Part shown: positions 35,647 through 46,313 of the stretch, piece by piece
Layout: every line of letters begins with the position of its first letter
How positions within the stretch are numbered: position 1 is the stretch's first letter
Origin: Bacteroides sp. M10
GTDB taxonomy: Bacteria > Bacteroidota > Bacteroidia > Bacteroidales > Bacteroidaceae
DNA length: 64,000 bases
Direction: 5' to 3'
NCBI RefSeq assembly: GCF_014334015.1
Contig: NZ_CP060488.1
Span: 2,314,501-2,378,500, forward strand
Made by a program: the position numbers and the translations under genes
Notes under the pieces: generated by a model
Database searches by the model: none
What the model was told of the DNA's origin: nothing
Seen by the model: the letters and a program-made list of their open reading frames with translations, nothing else

Positions 35647-38600
35647 ATGAAGAATGCAAAAAAGAAAAATCAAAAGATTCCCTATTTGCTTCTATTGATG
35701 CTATGCTGTTGTATGACGGTTTTGGCACAAAAGGGAGTAACGGTGAAAGGTGTGGTCGTAGATGATAAGGACGTGCCTGTTATTGGAGCATCGATTGTTG
35801 TAAAAGGCAATAATTCGATAGGTACAATATCGGATATTGATGGAAATTTTATACTAGCTGTACCTAGTGAAAAAACAGTGCTTGTTATTTCGTATATTGG
35901 AATGAAAACAAAAGAAATCCAATCTGCTAAAGGAACAGTGAAAGTAGTACTTGAGGACGATTCAAAGCAGCTTGAAGAGGTCGTAGTCGTAGGATATGGA
36001 CAACAGAAGAAAGCGAGTGTCATTGGTGCAATTACCCAAACGAGTGGTAAGACACTCGAGCGTGCCGGTGGTGTGTCCAGCGTAGGAGCTGCATTAACAG
36101 GTAACTTGCCGGGGGTTATAACCACTGCTACACAAGGAACACCTGGAGCAGAAGACCCAAAAATCTATATTCGTGGTCAGAGTACTTGGAATAATAGTGA
36201 CCCACTGGTGCTGGTAGATGGTATTGAACGCCCCATGAATAGTGTGGATATTAGCTCTATTGAAAATATTTCAGTGTTGAAAGATGCATCTGCTACGGCG
36301 GTTTTTGGTGTGAAAGGAGCGAACGGGGTAATTTTGATTACTACCAAACGTGGTCAGGAAGGAAAGGCGGATATTCGTATTGCAGCCAATGCTACAGTGA
36401 AAATACCTTCTAAATTGGCCAGTAAGTATGACTCTTATGATGCACTTGCTTTGCGTAATGAAGCAATCATCCGTGAGATTGGTTTATATCCGGAATCTTG
36501 GGATAGCTATACTCCGCAAGACATACTTAATAAGTATCGCAATCCGAAAGATGTGACGGAGGCGGAACGTTATCCGAATGTGGATTGGGCGGACGAAATG
36601 GTTAAGAAAGCTACTATGTCCTATAATGCTAATGTTAGTGCGTCGGGAGGTAATAAGTTTGTGAAATATTTTGCTTCAGTCGATTACCTCCATGAAGGTG
36701 ATATCCTGAAAAAGATTGAGAATAACAAATCGTATGATCCGGGATATGGTTTTAACCGTATCAATGTTCGTTCCAACTTGGATTTCAATCTGACTAAGTC
36801 AACTGTATTAACGGCAAACCTTTCCGGTTCGTATGGTGTCAAACAAGATGCTTGGGGACAAGATGATTGGGAATATCGTATTTGGCAAAGTATTTATAGT
36901 AATCCGCCCGATTGTTATTTGCCGCGTTATTCAGATGGCACTTGGGGATATTATCCCCCCGACCAGGTAGCCACAGTCAATTCGGCAGCTACATTGGGTA
37001 ATAATGGTGTGCGGAAAATCAACACTGGTAGAATCAATACAGACTTTACATTAAAGCAAGACCTCGGTATGTTGCTAAAGGGGTTGAATGCCAGAGTTAC
37101 TCTCTCGTTTGATAACGTTTTCAAGACGCAGGGTGGTGTTTATGATGACGGCAATTTACAATTCAAGTATATTGATCCCAATACCGGACAAGTCACGCTT
37201 TCACAACATTATGGCACAAACCAATTCGATTATGTAGTGAATCCTTGGAGCATACGTAAAGATGAAACGTTTGTCAATAAATGGGGAGGTAACGAAAACT
37301 CCAGAAAATTGTATTATCAGGCACAGATTGATTATGCGCGTAAATTCGGAGATCACGACGTAACCGTAATGGGACTATTCAGCCGCGATAAATATGCTAC
37401 GGGCAGTGAATTTGAACACTATCGGGAAGATTGGGTCTTCCGTGGCACTTACAATTATGCTTCCAGATACTTTGTGGAATTTAATGGTGCATATAATGGT
37501 TCTGAAAAATTTGGTCCGCAACACCGTTTTGCTTTCTTTCCGTCGGCAGGTATCGGTTGGATGATTAGTGAAGAGAAATTTATGAAATCATTCAAGTTTT
37601 TGGATATGCTGAAAGTACGTGCCACTTACGGACAAGTGGGGGATGATAACATCTCCGAACGTTGGCTGTACGTGACACAATGGAAAAATGAGGGAACTTC
37701 CGGATTAGGTTCACATGATGGAAATACCAGTCCCTATACGTGGTGGAAAGAAGATAAGATCGGTAACCCGGATATTCATTGGGAAAAGGTTACTAAAAAG
37801 AATCTCGGTGTAGAGTTTTCTTTCTTCAACGGTTTGTTTGCCGGTAGTTTCGAAGCGTTCAACGATTATCGTACGGACATTCTTCTGGAAGGTTCAAAAC
37901 GTGCTATCCCCCCTTATTTTGGAGGAACACCGGGAGTTGCCAATTTAGGTAAAGTTCGGGTGAAAGGTTACGAACTGGAACTCCGCTCTTCCAAAGTATT
38001 TGAAAATGGAATGCGGGTATGGGGTAGTTTTAATATGACACACGCTAAAGATAAAGTCGTAGAAGCGGATGACCCGGTATTGAAAGACGAATATCAAAAG
38101 CAAGCAAACAAGCAGATCGGACAAACCTATGCTCACATCTCCAATGGCTATTACAATACGTGGGATGAACTTTATGGCAGTACGATATTGAATACATATG
38201 ATTCGGAAAAACTTCCGGGTAACTTGAATTTTATAGATTATAATGGTGACGGTGTGATAGATACATATGATTCAGTGCCTTATGGGTATCCGGAGAGACC
38301 GCAAAATACATATAGCGCAACTGTTGGTTTCGAGTGGAAAGGGTTCAGTGCATTCGTGCAGTTTTATGGTGTCAACAACTGTAACCGTTCTGTCGATCTG
38401 AATAGTTTCTCTAATCACTTGAATCGTGCCTATAAGTTAGGAACTTACTGGAGTGCAGATGATACCGGAGCCGACGCTCCGATGCCTCGATGGAATTCTC
38501 ACGCGGAATATAAAGGTACAATTAATCTGTATGACAGTTCTTATATCCGTCTGAAGAATGTAGAATTGGCTTATACCTTTACACAGTCATGGGTGAAGAA

Positions 38601-38751
38601 GTTTGGAATCAAGTCTTTACGCATTTATGTGAATGGTGATAATTTGTGGATGTGGAGCCATATGCCGGATGATCGTGAAGTAAATTTAGGTGCATCTTCC
38701 GCTTATCCGACAGTAAGACGTGTGAATATGGGATTTAACGTGAACCTATAA
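35647..38751 (+). CDS. SusC/RagA family TonB-dependent transporter (xylan PUL, first copy)
   Basis: This 1034-residue protein has a signal peptide ending near TVLAQ, a carboxypeptidase-D-like domain (about 30-110, VKGVVVDDKDVPVIGASIVVKG), a TonB-box-like segment (LEEVVVVGYGQQKKAS), a plug (IYIRGQSTWNNSDPLVLVDGIE; ISVLKDASATAVFG) and a complete beta-barrel. It imports xylan oligosaccharides with the SusD encoded 10 bp downstream. Unlike the second SusC at 40623, it has the usual N-terminal regulatory domain. Confidence 0.97.
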   Translation: MKNAKKKNQKIPYLLLLMLCCCMTVLAQKGVTVKGVVVDDKDVPVIGASIVVKGNNSIGTISDIDGNFILAVPSEKTVLVISYIGMKTKEIQSAKGTVKVVLEDDSKQLEEVVVVGYGQQKKASVIGAITQTSGKTLERAGGVSSVGAALTGNLPGVITTATQGTPGAEDPKIYIRGQSTWNNSDPLVLVDGIERPMNSVDISSIENISVLKDASATAVFGVKGANGVILITTKRGQEGKADIRIAANATVKIPSKLASKYDSYDALALRNEAIIREIGLYPESWDSYTPQDILNKYRNPKDVTEAERYPNVDWADEMVKKATMSYNANVSASGGNKFVKYFASVDYLHEGDILKKIENNKSYDPGYGFNRINVRSNLDFNLTKSTVLTANLSGSYGVKQDAWGQDDWEYRIWQSIYSNPPDCYLPRYSDGTWGYYPPDQVATVNSAATLGNNGVRKINTGRINTDFTLKQDLGMLLKGLNARVTLSFDNVFKTQGGVYDDGNLQFKYIDPNTGQVTLSQHYGTNQFDYVVNPWSIRKDETFVNKWGGNENSRKLYYQAQIDYARKFGDHDVTVMGLFSRDKYATGSEFEHYREDWVFRGTYNYASRYFVEFNGAYNGSEKFGPQHRFAFFPSAGIGWMISEEKFMKSFKFLDMLKVRATYGQVGDDNISERWLYVTQWKNEGTSGLGSHDGNTSPYTWWKEDKIGNPDIHWEKVTKKNLGVEFSFFNGLFAGSFEAFNDYRTDILLEGSKRAIPPYFGGTPGVANLGKVRVKGYELELRSSKVFENGMRVWGSFNMTHAKDKVVEADDPVLKDEYQKQANKQIGQTYAHISNGYYNTWDELYGSTILNTYDSEKLPGNLNFIDYNGDGVIDTYDSVPYGYPERPQNTYSATVGFEWKGFSAFVQFYGVNNCNRSVDLNSFSNHLNRAYKLGTYWSADDTGADAPMPRWNSHAEYKGTINLYDSSYIRLKNVELAYTFTQSWVKKFGIKSLRIYVNGDNLWMWSHMPDDREVNLGASSAYPTVRRVNMGFNVNL

Positions 38752-38761
38752 AAGAAAAAGT

Positions 38762-40585
38762 ATGATGATAAAAAATATATACAAGTTGATAGCTTGCGGC
38801 ACATTATTGTTAATGATAGCTGCATTATCTTCCTGCAAGGATTATCTGGATCGTAGTCCGGAGGCAGAGGTTTCTTCTACAGATGCCTTTATCAGCTTTA
38901 ATAATTTCCAGGGATTTGTTGAAGAGTTATATAGTAGTGTACCTGATTACACCATTTATACTTGGGCCTGCGATTGGATACTGGGTGATGAAATACTGAA
39001 CAAGGTTGGAGGTATATGGGTCAATGACGAAATGGATAAAGGAAATTCCTGGGTTTGGGACAGTTGGATTTCATGGTTGTCTGCGGCTGATATAAAGACT
39101 GATGGTGATACAGGAAAAGGGCTATGGTCTAATGCATGGTATGCTATTCGTAAAGCGAATCTTGGTCTCGAGAATATGGAGAATCTTACAGATGCTACTC
39201 CCGAGCAGAGAGATATTATTAAAGGACAGTTGCTGTTTTTCCGTGCTTTCTATCATTTTGAGCTAATGACTTATTGGGGAGGTATGCCTTATATCGACAA
39301 AGCGTTTTCTTCTGCTGATAAATTGGACTATCCCCGCTTAAACTGTCACGAAACGGCTGACCGCATTGCACAAGACTTGCGCGAAGCAGCCGACTTGTTA
39401 CCGGCCGACTGGGATAAAACAGCTACTGGAAAATTAACACTCGGTAAAAACCAGTTGCGTGTATCTAAAATTACGGCATTAGGCTATTTGGGTAAGAACT
39501 ACTTGTATGCCGGAAGTCCGTTGCTTAACTACGAGTCGACCGGAAATAAAAATTTCGATACGGAGTATTGCCGGAAAGCAGCTGAAGTATTTGCAGAATT
39601 GCTGAAATATGTAGATAAGCAAGAAACACAGGTGAAACTCATCGATTGGGAAAACTATAGTTTCCTGTTTTATAGTCATGGTAAGAATGGTGCAATTCCC
39701 GGTTATCCGGAGGCGATATTTCAATGTCCGGTATACAATGCTTGGTTGAAGGGATGTCCTTGGGGACCTAGTTCGAACTATGGGGATAGTAAGGCTAATC
39801 CTGGTGCTTATAGTTCTCCCAATGCTCGTTTTGTAGAGAATTATGGAACAAAGAATGGACTGCCGATTGATGATCCGGACAACCACCAATATGATAAGAC
39901 CGATCCTTGGGCTAATCGTGATCCTCGTTTCTATCATAATATCATCTATGATGGAGTGCAAGTGGTGAAAGGGTCTATGCCGGATGCGGATGAGAAGTAT
40001 CGCTATGCGGATTTGACAACGAAAGGACATAGTCGTGTCAACGATAAATCAGGCCGTACAGGTTATGGATTGCGTAAACTAGTTCCTATGGACAATAATA
40101 ACTATGACCAGTGGAATGACAATTATATGCATTTGTCATATATGCGTTTAGCCGATGTCTATCTGATGTATGCGGAAGCTGTTCTTCAAGGATATGGATC
40201 GGCAACCAGTACCGGACCTGATTATATAACAGCAGAAGCAGCTGTTAATATTATTCGTAAACGTTGCGGGGCTGGCACTGTTGGAGCAAAATATGTGAAC
40301 GACAAAGAGAAGTTTATGGGTGAAATCATTCGTGAACGCGCTATGGAATTGGGATTTGAAGAAGAATTCCGTTATAATGATTTACGTCGTTGGATGATTG
40401 CCGACCAACTGAAATATCGGGAGAAGACTGCCATCTATTTTGATAGAGGAGCCGATGGAAAACCGATCAACATGAGAGAGGAAGTGCTTGTGACTCGTCC
40501 TTTTGAGAGTAAGCACTGGTGGTTACCTTTAAGAATCAAAGATGTCTCTAATTATCCAACATTCGGTCAAAATCCGGGATGGTAA
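38762..40585 (+). CDS. SusD/RagB family lipoprotein (xylan PUL, first copy)
   Basis: This 607-residue protein has a lipoprotein signal (AALSSC, Cys25) followed by KDYLDRSPE. SusD motifs include IKGQLLFFRAFYHFELMTYWGG, MRLADVYLMYAEAVLQG and IIRERAMELGFEEEFRYNDLRRW. It binds oligosaccharides on the cell surface and closes the lid of the SusC encoded 10 bp upstream. Confidence 0.96.
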   Translation: MMIKNIYKLIACGTLLLMIAALSSCKDYLDRSPEAEVSSTDAFISFNNFQGFVEELYSSVPDYTIYTWACDWILGDEILNKVGGIWVNDEMDKGNSWVWDSWISWLSAADIKTDGDTGKGLWSNAWYAIRKANLGLENMENLTDATPEQRDIIKGQLLFFRAFYHFELMTYWGGMPYIDKAFSSADKLDYPRLNCHETADRIAQDLREAADLLPADWDKTATGKLTLGKNQLRVSKITALGYLGKNYLYAGSPLLNYESTGNKNFDTEYCRKAAEVFAELLKYVDKQETQVKLIDWENYSFLFYSHGKNGAIPGYPEAIFQCPVYNAWLKGCPWGPSSNYGDSKANPGAYSSPNARFVENYGTKNGLPIDDPDNHQYDKTDPWANRDPRFYHNIIYDGVQVVKGSMPDADEKYRYADLTTKGHSRVNDKSGRTGYGLRKLVPMDNNNYDQWNDNYMHLSYMRLADVYLMYAEAVLQGYGSATSTGPDYITAEAAVNIIRKRCGAGTVGAKYVNDKEKFMGEIIRERAMELGFEEEFRYNDLRRWMIADQLKYREKTAIYFDRGADGKPINMREEVLVTRPFESKHWWLPLRIKDVSNYPTFGQNPGW

Positions 40586-40622
40586 TCTGTGGGTCTATTT
40601 TTTCACTTAAAATGAAAACACA

Positions 40623-43433
40623 ATGAAATATATAAAAATAGGATTGGTTCTGTGTGGAATGTTTTTGATTCCGTCAGTGAAGGCGGTAGGAACAGCTATA
40701 GAACCGGAAAGTAAAGATTCATTGGTACACATAGCCTATACGGCAGTGTCCAATAAAGACTTGGCGGGAGGAATTTCCGTACTGAAGCCAAGTGAATACC
40801 TGGACAAATCGTACAGTACATACGCACTGGAGGGAGCGGAAGCTTTCGTTGGAGGCAGTAACCTTTGGGGAATGGGCAATGCATTGGTTTTGGTAGATGG
40901 TGTTCCTCGTTCTATTGACAATATCACTACTAGCGAGATCGATCAGATTACATTCCTGAAGGGTGCGAATGCGGTTGTTCTGTATGGTAGCAGGGCTGCT
41001 AACGGAGTGATTCTGATTACCACCAAACGTGGGAAAGTAGGTGATCGTCAAATTAACGTGCGTGCTCATGCTGGTATCAACACTCCGAAAGCATATCCCC
41101 AATATATCGGTTCGGCCGAATATATGACGTATTATAATCAGGCATGTATCAATGATGGCATTGACCCGCTTTATGATAAAGCCACTATCTATAACTACGG
41201 TGCGCAGGTCAATCCTTATCGTTATCCGGATGTGGACTATTATTCGTCTGATTATTTGCGTAAATTTTATAACTCTTATTCTGCCGAAGCTGACTTTACA
41301 GGCGGTACGGAGCGTGCCCGTTTCTATGCACAGGCAGGCATTCAGAATAATAATTCTTTGTTGAATTTTGGTGAAGGTAAAAAAGAAGGGACTACGCGTT
41401 TGAATATTCGTGGTAATGTCGATTTGAAATTGAACGATTATATCAAGACTTATGTAAATGTTTCTACGGTCTTTTATAATAACCATTCGGCATTGGGTGA
41501 CTTTTGGAATAAAGCTCGCACAATCCAGCCGCACCGTTATTCGCCAATGATTCCTATTGATATGATTGATCCGGATAATCCGAATCTACAGCTACAAATA
41601 CGGAACAGTCGTCATATTATCGATGGCAAATACTTGCTCGGTGGTTCGCAGCAATATCTCACCAATCCAATAGCCGATGCTTATGCCGGGGGATACATTG
41701 CCTATACAAGTCGGCAATTTCAATTTACTGGCGGTCTTGATATTGATCTGAATCAGGTGCTGAAAGGCTTATCTTTTCATGGTGCCATGAGTATCGACTA
41801 CTCTAACACGTACAATGAGTCGGTGAATAATACTTACGCTGTGTATGTAGCTGATTGGGGCAAAAGTGAGCAAGGTACAGATATAATCAATGGTTTGACT
41901 AAGCACAACAAAGATATGAATACGGGAACCCAGAATCTTAGCGATTCTTGGAATCATCAGACTGTCGATTTTAATGTGCATTTTGATTATACTAATACTT
42001 TTCAGGAGAAGCACAATGTGTCAGCCATTTTGCTAGGAGCCGCAACTCGTATGCGTCAAACAGGTGACTTCCAATACGAAACGAATGCCAATATGGGTTT
42101 GCAGTTGGACTACAATTTTAGTCAGACCTATTATGCATCATTTGGTGGTGCGCTTGTCAATTCTACTCGTCTGGCAAGTGCTCATCGGTTGGCATTCTCT
42201 CCGACAGTTGGGTTAGGATGGGTTTTATCAGAGGAGGCTTTTATGCAAAACGCCCGTTCGATCGACCGATTGAAATTGACGGCTTCTGCCGGTATTCTAC
42301 ATACTGATTTGTTATTCCCCACCGATAGTGAGACCGGTCGTCCATTGTACTTTCTGTATGATGCTGTTTATATGGAGGCTCCCGGCTATGGATGGCACGA
42401 TGGCAAATACAGCAATAATTATACTTCTGTGACACGAGGGGAAAATTTGAAGTTAGGATATGCCAAGCGTAAAGAGATTAATGTTGGTATCGAAGGTTCC
42501 TTCTTTAACAATTTGCTTAATATGAAGGCTAATCTATTTTTCACTAAGTTGGAAGATATTCCAGTCATTGCGGCAACTCAATATCCTAGTTATTTTCAAT
42601 CGGGTTATCCGAAAACTTCATTCATTCCTTATACTAATTTCAATACCAATCAATATCGTGGTTTTGATTTTCAGATAGACTTGAACAAGAAGGTGGGGCA
42701 GGTTAATTTGCAAGCAGGCGTATCGGGCACTTATGTTACTTCGAAAGCATTGAAACGTGATGAATTGTACGCTGATTCTTATCGTAATCGGGTGGGGCAA
42801 CCCACTGATGCTATCTTCGGATTGCAGAGTGAAGGGTTGTTTATGAATCAGGCGGAAATTGACGAGCGCAATATCGAGCAGAAGTTTGGAGAGGTGAAAC
42901 CTGGTGATATCAAGTATAAAGACCAAAATAATGATGGAGTGATTGATGAACGAGACGAAGTAATGATTGGCCGATGGGGAGCACCTTTCTCTTATGGTGT
43001 TCATTTAACAGCTCAATGGAAAGATTTCACTTTGTTTTTATTGGGAACAGGTAGTGTCGGCGGTACAGGTGTTAAAACGGATGACTATTATTGGGTGAAT
43101 GGAGATAAGAAGTATTCTGTTGTAGTGCGTGACAGTTGGACGGAAAAGAATCCTGGTGCATCATATCCACGTTTGACCACTACTAATGGTAGTAACAATT
43201 TTCGTTATTCGGATTTCTGGACTTATAGTACTAATCGATTTGACTTAGCTAAAGTACAGTTGACTTACTCGTTGCCGCATAAAATCATCCAAAGTTCTTT
43301 TATCAAAGATCTTAAGGTGTATGTGAGTGGTTCCAATCTGTTGACTATTGCCAAAAACAGGGAAATATTGGAATTGAATCTGGGTTCTCCTCAATGCCGT
43401 TTTTATAACCTTGGAGTAAAAGTTGAATTTTAA
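40623..43433 (+). CDS. SusC-like TonB-dependent transporter lacking the N-terminal regulatory domain (second copy)
   Basis: This 936-residue protein has a signal peptide (ending PSVKA) that leads almost directly into a short TonB-box-like stretch (SLVHIAYTAVSNKDLAGG) and the plug (NALVLVDGVPRSID; ITFLKGANAVVLYGSRAANGVILITTKRG). The carboxypeptidase-D-like domain found in the other two SusCs of this window is absent, and the usual VVVGYG motif is replaced by VHIAYT. The plug also looks shortened. The barrel looks complete (C-terminal LGVKVEF). It pairs with the SusD at 43455. No upstream ORF fragment suggests a frameshift, so this is a natural short form. It may import a different oligosaccharide size class. 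Confidence 0.93.
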   Translation: MKYIKIGLVLCGMFLIPSVKAVGTAIEPESKDSLVHIAYTAVSNKDLAGGISVLKPSEYLDKSYSTYALEGAEAFVGGSNLWGMGNALVLVDGVPRSIDNITTSEIDQITFLKGANAVVLYGSRAANGVILITTKRGKVGDRQINVRAHAGINTPKAYPQYIGSAEYMTYYNQACINDGIDPLYDKATIYNYGAQVNPYRYPDVDYYSSDYLRKFYNSYSAEADFTGGTERARFYAQAGIQNNNSLLNFGEGKKEGTTRLNIRGNVDLKLNDYIKTYVNVSTVFYNNHSALGDFWNKARTIQPHRYSPMIPIDMIDPDNPNLQLQIRNSRHIIDGKYLLGGSQQYLTNPIADAYAGGYIAYTSRQFQFTGGLDIDLNQVLKGLSFHGAMSIDYSNTYNESVNNTYAVYVADWGKSEQGTDIINGLTKHNKDMNTGTQNLSDSWNHQTVDFNVHFDYTNTFQEKHNVSAILLGAATRMRQTGDFQYETNANMGLQLDYNFSQTYYASFGGALVNSTRLASAHRLAFSPTVGLGWVLSEEAFMQNARSIDRLKLTASAGILHTDLLFPTDSETGRPLYFLYDAVYMEAPGYGWHDGKYSNNYTSVTRGENLKLGYAKRKEINVGIEGSFFNNLLNMKANLFFTKLEDIPVIAATQYPSYFQSGYPKTSFIPYTNFNTNQYRGFDFQIDLNKKVGQVNLQAGVSGTYVTSKALKRDELYADSYRNRVGQPTDAIFGLQSEGLFMNQAEIDERNIEQKFGEVKPGDIKYKDQNNDGVIDERDEVMIGRWGAPFSYGVHLTAQWKDFTLFLLGTGSVGGTGVKTDDYYWVNGDKKYSVVVRDSWTEKNPGASYPRLTTTNGSNNFRYSDFWTYSTNRFDLAKVQLTYSLPHKIIQSSFIKDLKVYVSGSNLLTIAKNREILELNLGSPQCRFYNLGVKVEF

Positions 43434-43454
43434 TTCCATTAAAGTTGAATTGAC

Positions 43455-45215
43455 ATGAAAAAGAAATTAATAATAATATTAACGTCATGCTGTTTGTGTT
43501 TCACTTTTGTCGGTTGTAGCAATTTGTTTGCACCGGAAGATGAAAACAATCGTGGCAAGGAAGATATGGTGAATGATCCCGCGTTCGCCGAAGGGTTACT
43601 GCTGAATGCATATGTCCGATTGCCGAATAACTATTCTTTTGATGATGTAGCTACAGATGATGCTGTAACCAATGATGTAAATAATAACTATTTGAAGATG
43701 GCTACCGGACAATGGTCGGCCATGATGAATCCGATGAACCAGTGGGAACGTTCCTATACTTCCATTCAGTATTTGAATATGATGTTGGAAGATGCAGACA
43801 ATATTGAATGGGCCACTACTGGTGAAGGAACCAAAGAATTGTTTAATGATCGCATTAAAGGAGAGTGTTATGGTCTCCGTGCTTTGAATATGTATTATTT
43901 GTTGCAAGCTCATGCGGGAAGAACTGCGGATGGCCGGTTGATGGGTGTACCTATCTTGGTTGAATCGCAAAATGGTGAGAGTAATTTCAATTTACCAAGA
44001 GATACTTTTGAAGATTGTGTAGAGCAGATTTATAGCGACTTGAGTAAAGCTGAAAGTTATCTGCCTCTTGATTACGAAGACATCGCTGATGCCAGTCAGT
44101 TACCGTCTAAATATGCTCACATTTCCTATACGGAATATAATCGTGTATTTGGCTCTTACAACCGTCAACGTATGTCGGGACGCATAGCTAAAGCTATTCG
44201 CTCAAAGGTTGCGCTACTCGCTGCCAGTCCGGCTTTCGGTGGTACGGAACAACAGTGGAAAGATGCGGCTGATTATGCAGGAGAGGTACTCGACCTGAAT
44301 GGCGGTTTGTCCGGTATGGCAAGTAATGGTTTTTATTGGTATGCCCGGGAAAATTCAGCAGAAATTGGTGGTTTGGGTGATGGTAACAATCCTAAAGAAA
44401 TCCTTTGGAGAACTAATGTAGAAGAATCCAATAATCTGGAGACTGAAAACTTTCCTCCCAGCCTATATGGAAATGGACGTATCAATCCAACCCAGAACTT
44501 AGTAGATGCATTTCCTATGCAGAATGGCTATCCTATTACAGACAAGGTAAATGGAAAGTATAATGAAAGTCGTCCGTACACGAGCCGTGATCCTCGTCTG
44601 GCTAAATATATTGTCACAAACGGAAGCACCATGGGCCCAAGTGATTCACAGATTTACACAGAGGTGGGTAAAACTGATGATGGTATTAATGCAATCTCTA
44701 CTTCTACACGTACGGGGTACTATATGAGAAAACTGTTGCGTGAAGATGTGAATCTAAATCCGGTAAGCAGCCAAAAGCAAGTTCATTATTATCCGCGCAT
44801 TCGTTATACGGAAATATTCCTGAATTATGCTGAAGCCTCCAACAGGGCTTGGGGACCGGATGGTAATGGAGAACATGGATATTCTGCCCGCGATGTCATT
44901 GCTGCAATCCGCCAACGTGCCGGCATTGCTCAACCGGATACTTATCTGGAATCAATAAATACTATGGATGAGATGGAAGAACTGATCCGTAACGAACGTC
45001 GTTTGGAACTTTGTTTCGAAGGTTTTCGCTTTTGGGATTTGCGCCGTTGGGAGACCAACTTAACGGAAGCAGCACAAGGAGTACGTATCATGGGAACACT
45101 ATATGCTGATATTACTGTGGAAAATAGAGTGTATCAGAATTATATGAACTATGGACCTCTTCCCTATGAGGAAATATTGAAATGGGATCAACTTCTGCAA
45201 AATAAAGGATGGTAA
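43455..45215 (+). CDS. SusD/RagB family lipoprotein (xylan PUL, second copy)
   Basis: This 586-residue protein has a lipoprotein signal (FTFVGC, Cys21). SusD motifs include IKGECYGLRALNMYYLLQAHAG, YPRIRYTEIFLNYAEASNRA and IRNERRLELCFEGFRFWDLRRWETN. It is only weakly like the SusD at 38762, so the two SusCD pairs probably bind different oligosaccharides. It starts 21 bp after the domain-lacking SusC. Confidence 0.95.
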   Translation: MKKKLIIILTSCCLCFTFVGCSNLFAPEDENNRGKEDMVNDPAFAEGLLLNAYVRLPNNYSFDDVATDDAVTNDVNNNYLKMATGQWSAMMNPMNQWERSYTSIQYLNMMLEDADNIEWATTGEGTKELFNDRIKGECYGLRALNMYYLLQAHAGRTADGRLMGVPILVESQNGESNFNLPRDTFEDCVEQIYSDLSKAESYLPLDYEDIADASQLPSKYAHISYTEYNRVFGSYNRQRMSGRIAKAIRSKVALLAASPAFGGTEQQWKDAADYAGEVLDLNGGLSGMASNGFYWYARENSAEIGGLGDGNNPKEILWRTNVEESNNLETENFPPSLYGNGRINPTQNLVDAFPMQNGYPITDKVNGKYNESRPYTSRDPRLAKYIVTNGSTMGPSDSQIYTEVGKTDDGINAISTSTRTGYYMRKLLREDVNLNPVSSQKQVHYYPRIRYTEIFLNYAEASNRAWGPDGNGEHGYSARDVIAAIRQRAGIAQPDTYLESINTMDEMEELIRNERRLELCFEGFRFWDLRRWETNLTEAAQGVRIMGTLYADITVENRVYQNYMNYGPLPYEEILKWDQLLQNKGW

Positions 45216-45246
45216 AACGTCAAAGTAATCAATAAAATCAGAAAAT

Positions 45247-46284
45247 ATGAAAAAGTTAACTATCTTAAGCATAATGCTACTCGCCGGTGTGCTGACGGCT
45301 TGTCACAACCAGGATTGGGAGTTTCCTGACTATAAATATACAACCGTATACTTTGCTTATCAGACTCCTGTACGTACCATTGTACTTGGAGAAGATATCT
45401 ATGATACAAGCTTGGACAATGCACATAAGTGTAAAATTATGGCTACTACTGGAGGTGTTTATCAGAATAACCATAATATTGTTTTGGATCTTTCCTTGGA
45501 TGAGAACCTATGCAAAGGATTCACATTTGGAGAGGGTGGTGAAACGGTGGAAGCCATGCCTCATCATTACTATAATTATGATGACTTTGTGAATACTAAA
45601 CTAACCATTCCCTCTGGTCAGATAGCGGGTGGAATTGAGGTACAGCTCACGGATGAGTTTTTCAAAGATGAGAAAGCAATACAGAATAAGTATGTTATTC
45701 CGATGGTAATTAATTCGGTTTCCAATGCTGACTCGATATTGCGCGGAAAGCCGGCAGTAGCAAATCCCAATCGGTTGATTGCCGCAGACTGGGGAACACA
45801 GCCTAAGGATTATATCCTTTATTGTATTAAGTATATCAACCCTTGGGATGCTACTTATCTGCGTCGTGGTAAGGAAGTGGTGACTGAAGATGGAGCACAG
45901 CGTGAAATTGTCCGTCATGCCAGTTATGTAGAAAAAGATGAAAAATGTGCATTAAATACATACAATCTGAAAACAGTGACGGCTTCATTCAAAACCTATG
46001 ATAAGAACAAATTGGAAGTTCCATTTACAATGTCACTGACATTCGACGATAATAATAACTGTATTGTGAAACAGAAAGAAGGGGCGGATTATGTAATCAC
46101 TGGTAATGGTAAGTTTGTAAAAGACGGCGATAAGAAAAGCTGGGGACAGGAAGATCGTGATGCCGTTTACCTCGATTATACACTTACACTTGGTAACAGC
46201 AATACGTATGCTATTAAAGATACGTTGGTGGTACTTACCCGGGGTGTCGTGGCAGAAACATTTAAGCCAGTAGCAATCCCTTGA
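45247..46284 (+). CDS. DUF1735/DUF5627-type surface glycan-binding lipoprotein
   Basis: This 345-residue protein has a lipoprotein signal (VLTAC, Cys19) and no catalytic motif. The N-terminal half looks like the BT_3987-type DUF1735 adhesin fold (VYFAYQTPVRTIVLGEDIYDTSLDNAHKC). The C-terminal half (YIKYINPWDATYLRRGKEV-like region onward) resembles DUF5627. It sits after the second SusD, the usual place for a surface glycan-binding protein that helps capture xylan. Ligand binding is inferred. Confidence 0.75.
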   Translation: MKKLTILSIMLLAGVLTACHNQDWEFPDYKYTTVYFAYQTPVRTIVLGEDIYDTSLDNAHKCKIMATTGGVYQNNHNIVLDLSLDENLCKGFTFGEGGETVEAMPHHYYNYDDFVNTKLTIPSGQIAGGIEVQLTDEFFKDEKAIQNKYVIPMVINSVSNADSILRGKPAVANPNRLIAADWGTQPKDYILYCIKYINPWDATYLRRGKEVVTEDGAQREIVRHASYVEKDEKCALNTYNLKTVTASFKTYDKNKLEVPFTMSLTFDDNNNCIVKQKEGADYVITGNGKFVKDGDKKSWGQEDRDAVYLDYTLTLGNSNTYAIKDTLVVLTRGVVAETFKPVAIP

Positions 46285-46313
46285 ATTAATAAATAGATAA
46301 AGAGAAACACGTT

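Noticed and set aside
40719..41534. 271-codon minus-strand ORF inside the second SusC gene
   Set aside because: It is antisense to a clear TonB-dependent transporter. Its composition is Ile/Arg-rich and it has no domain or promoter.
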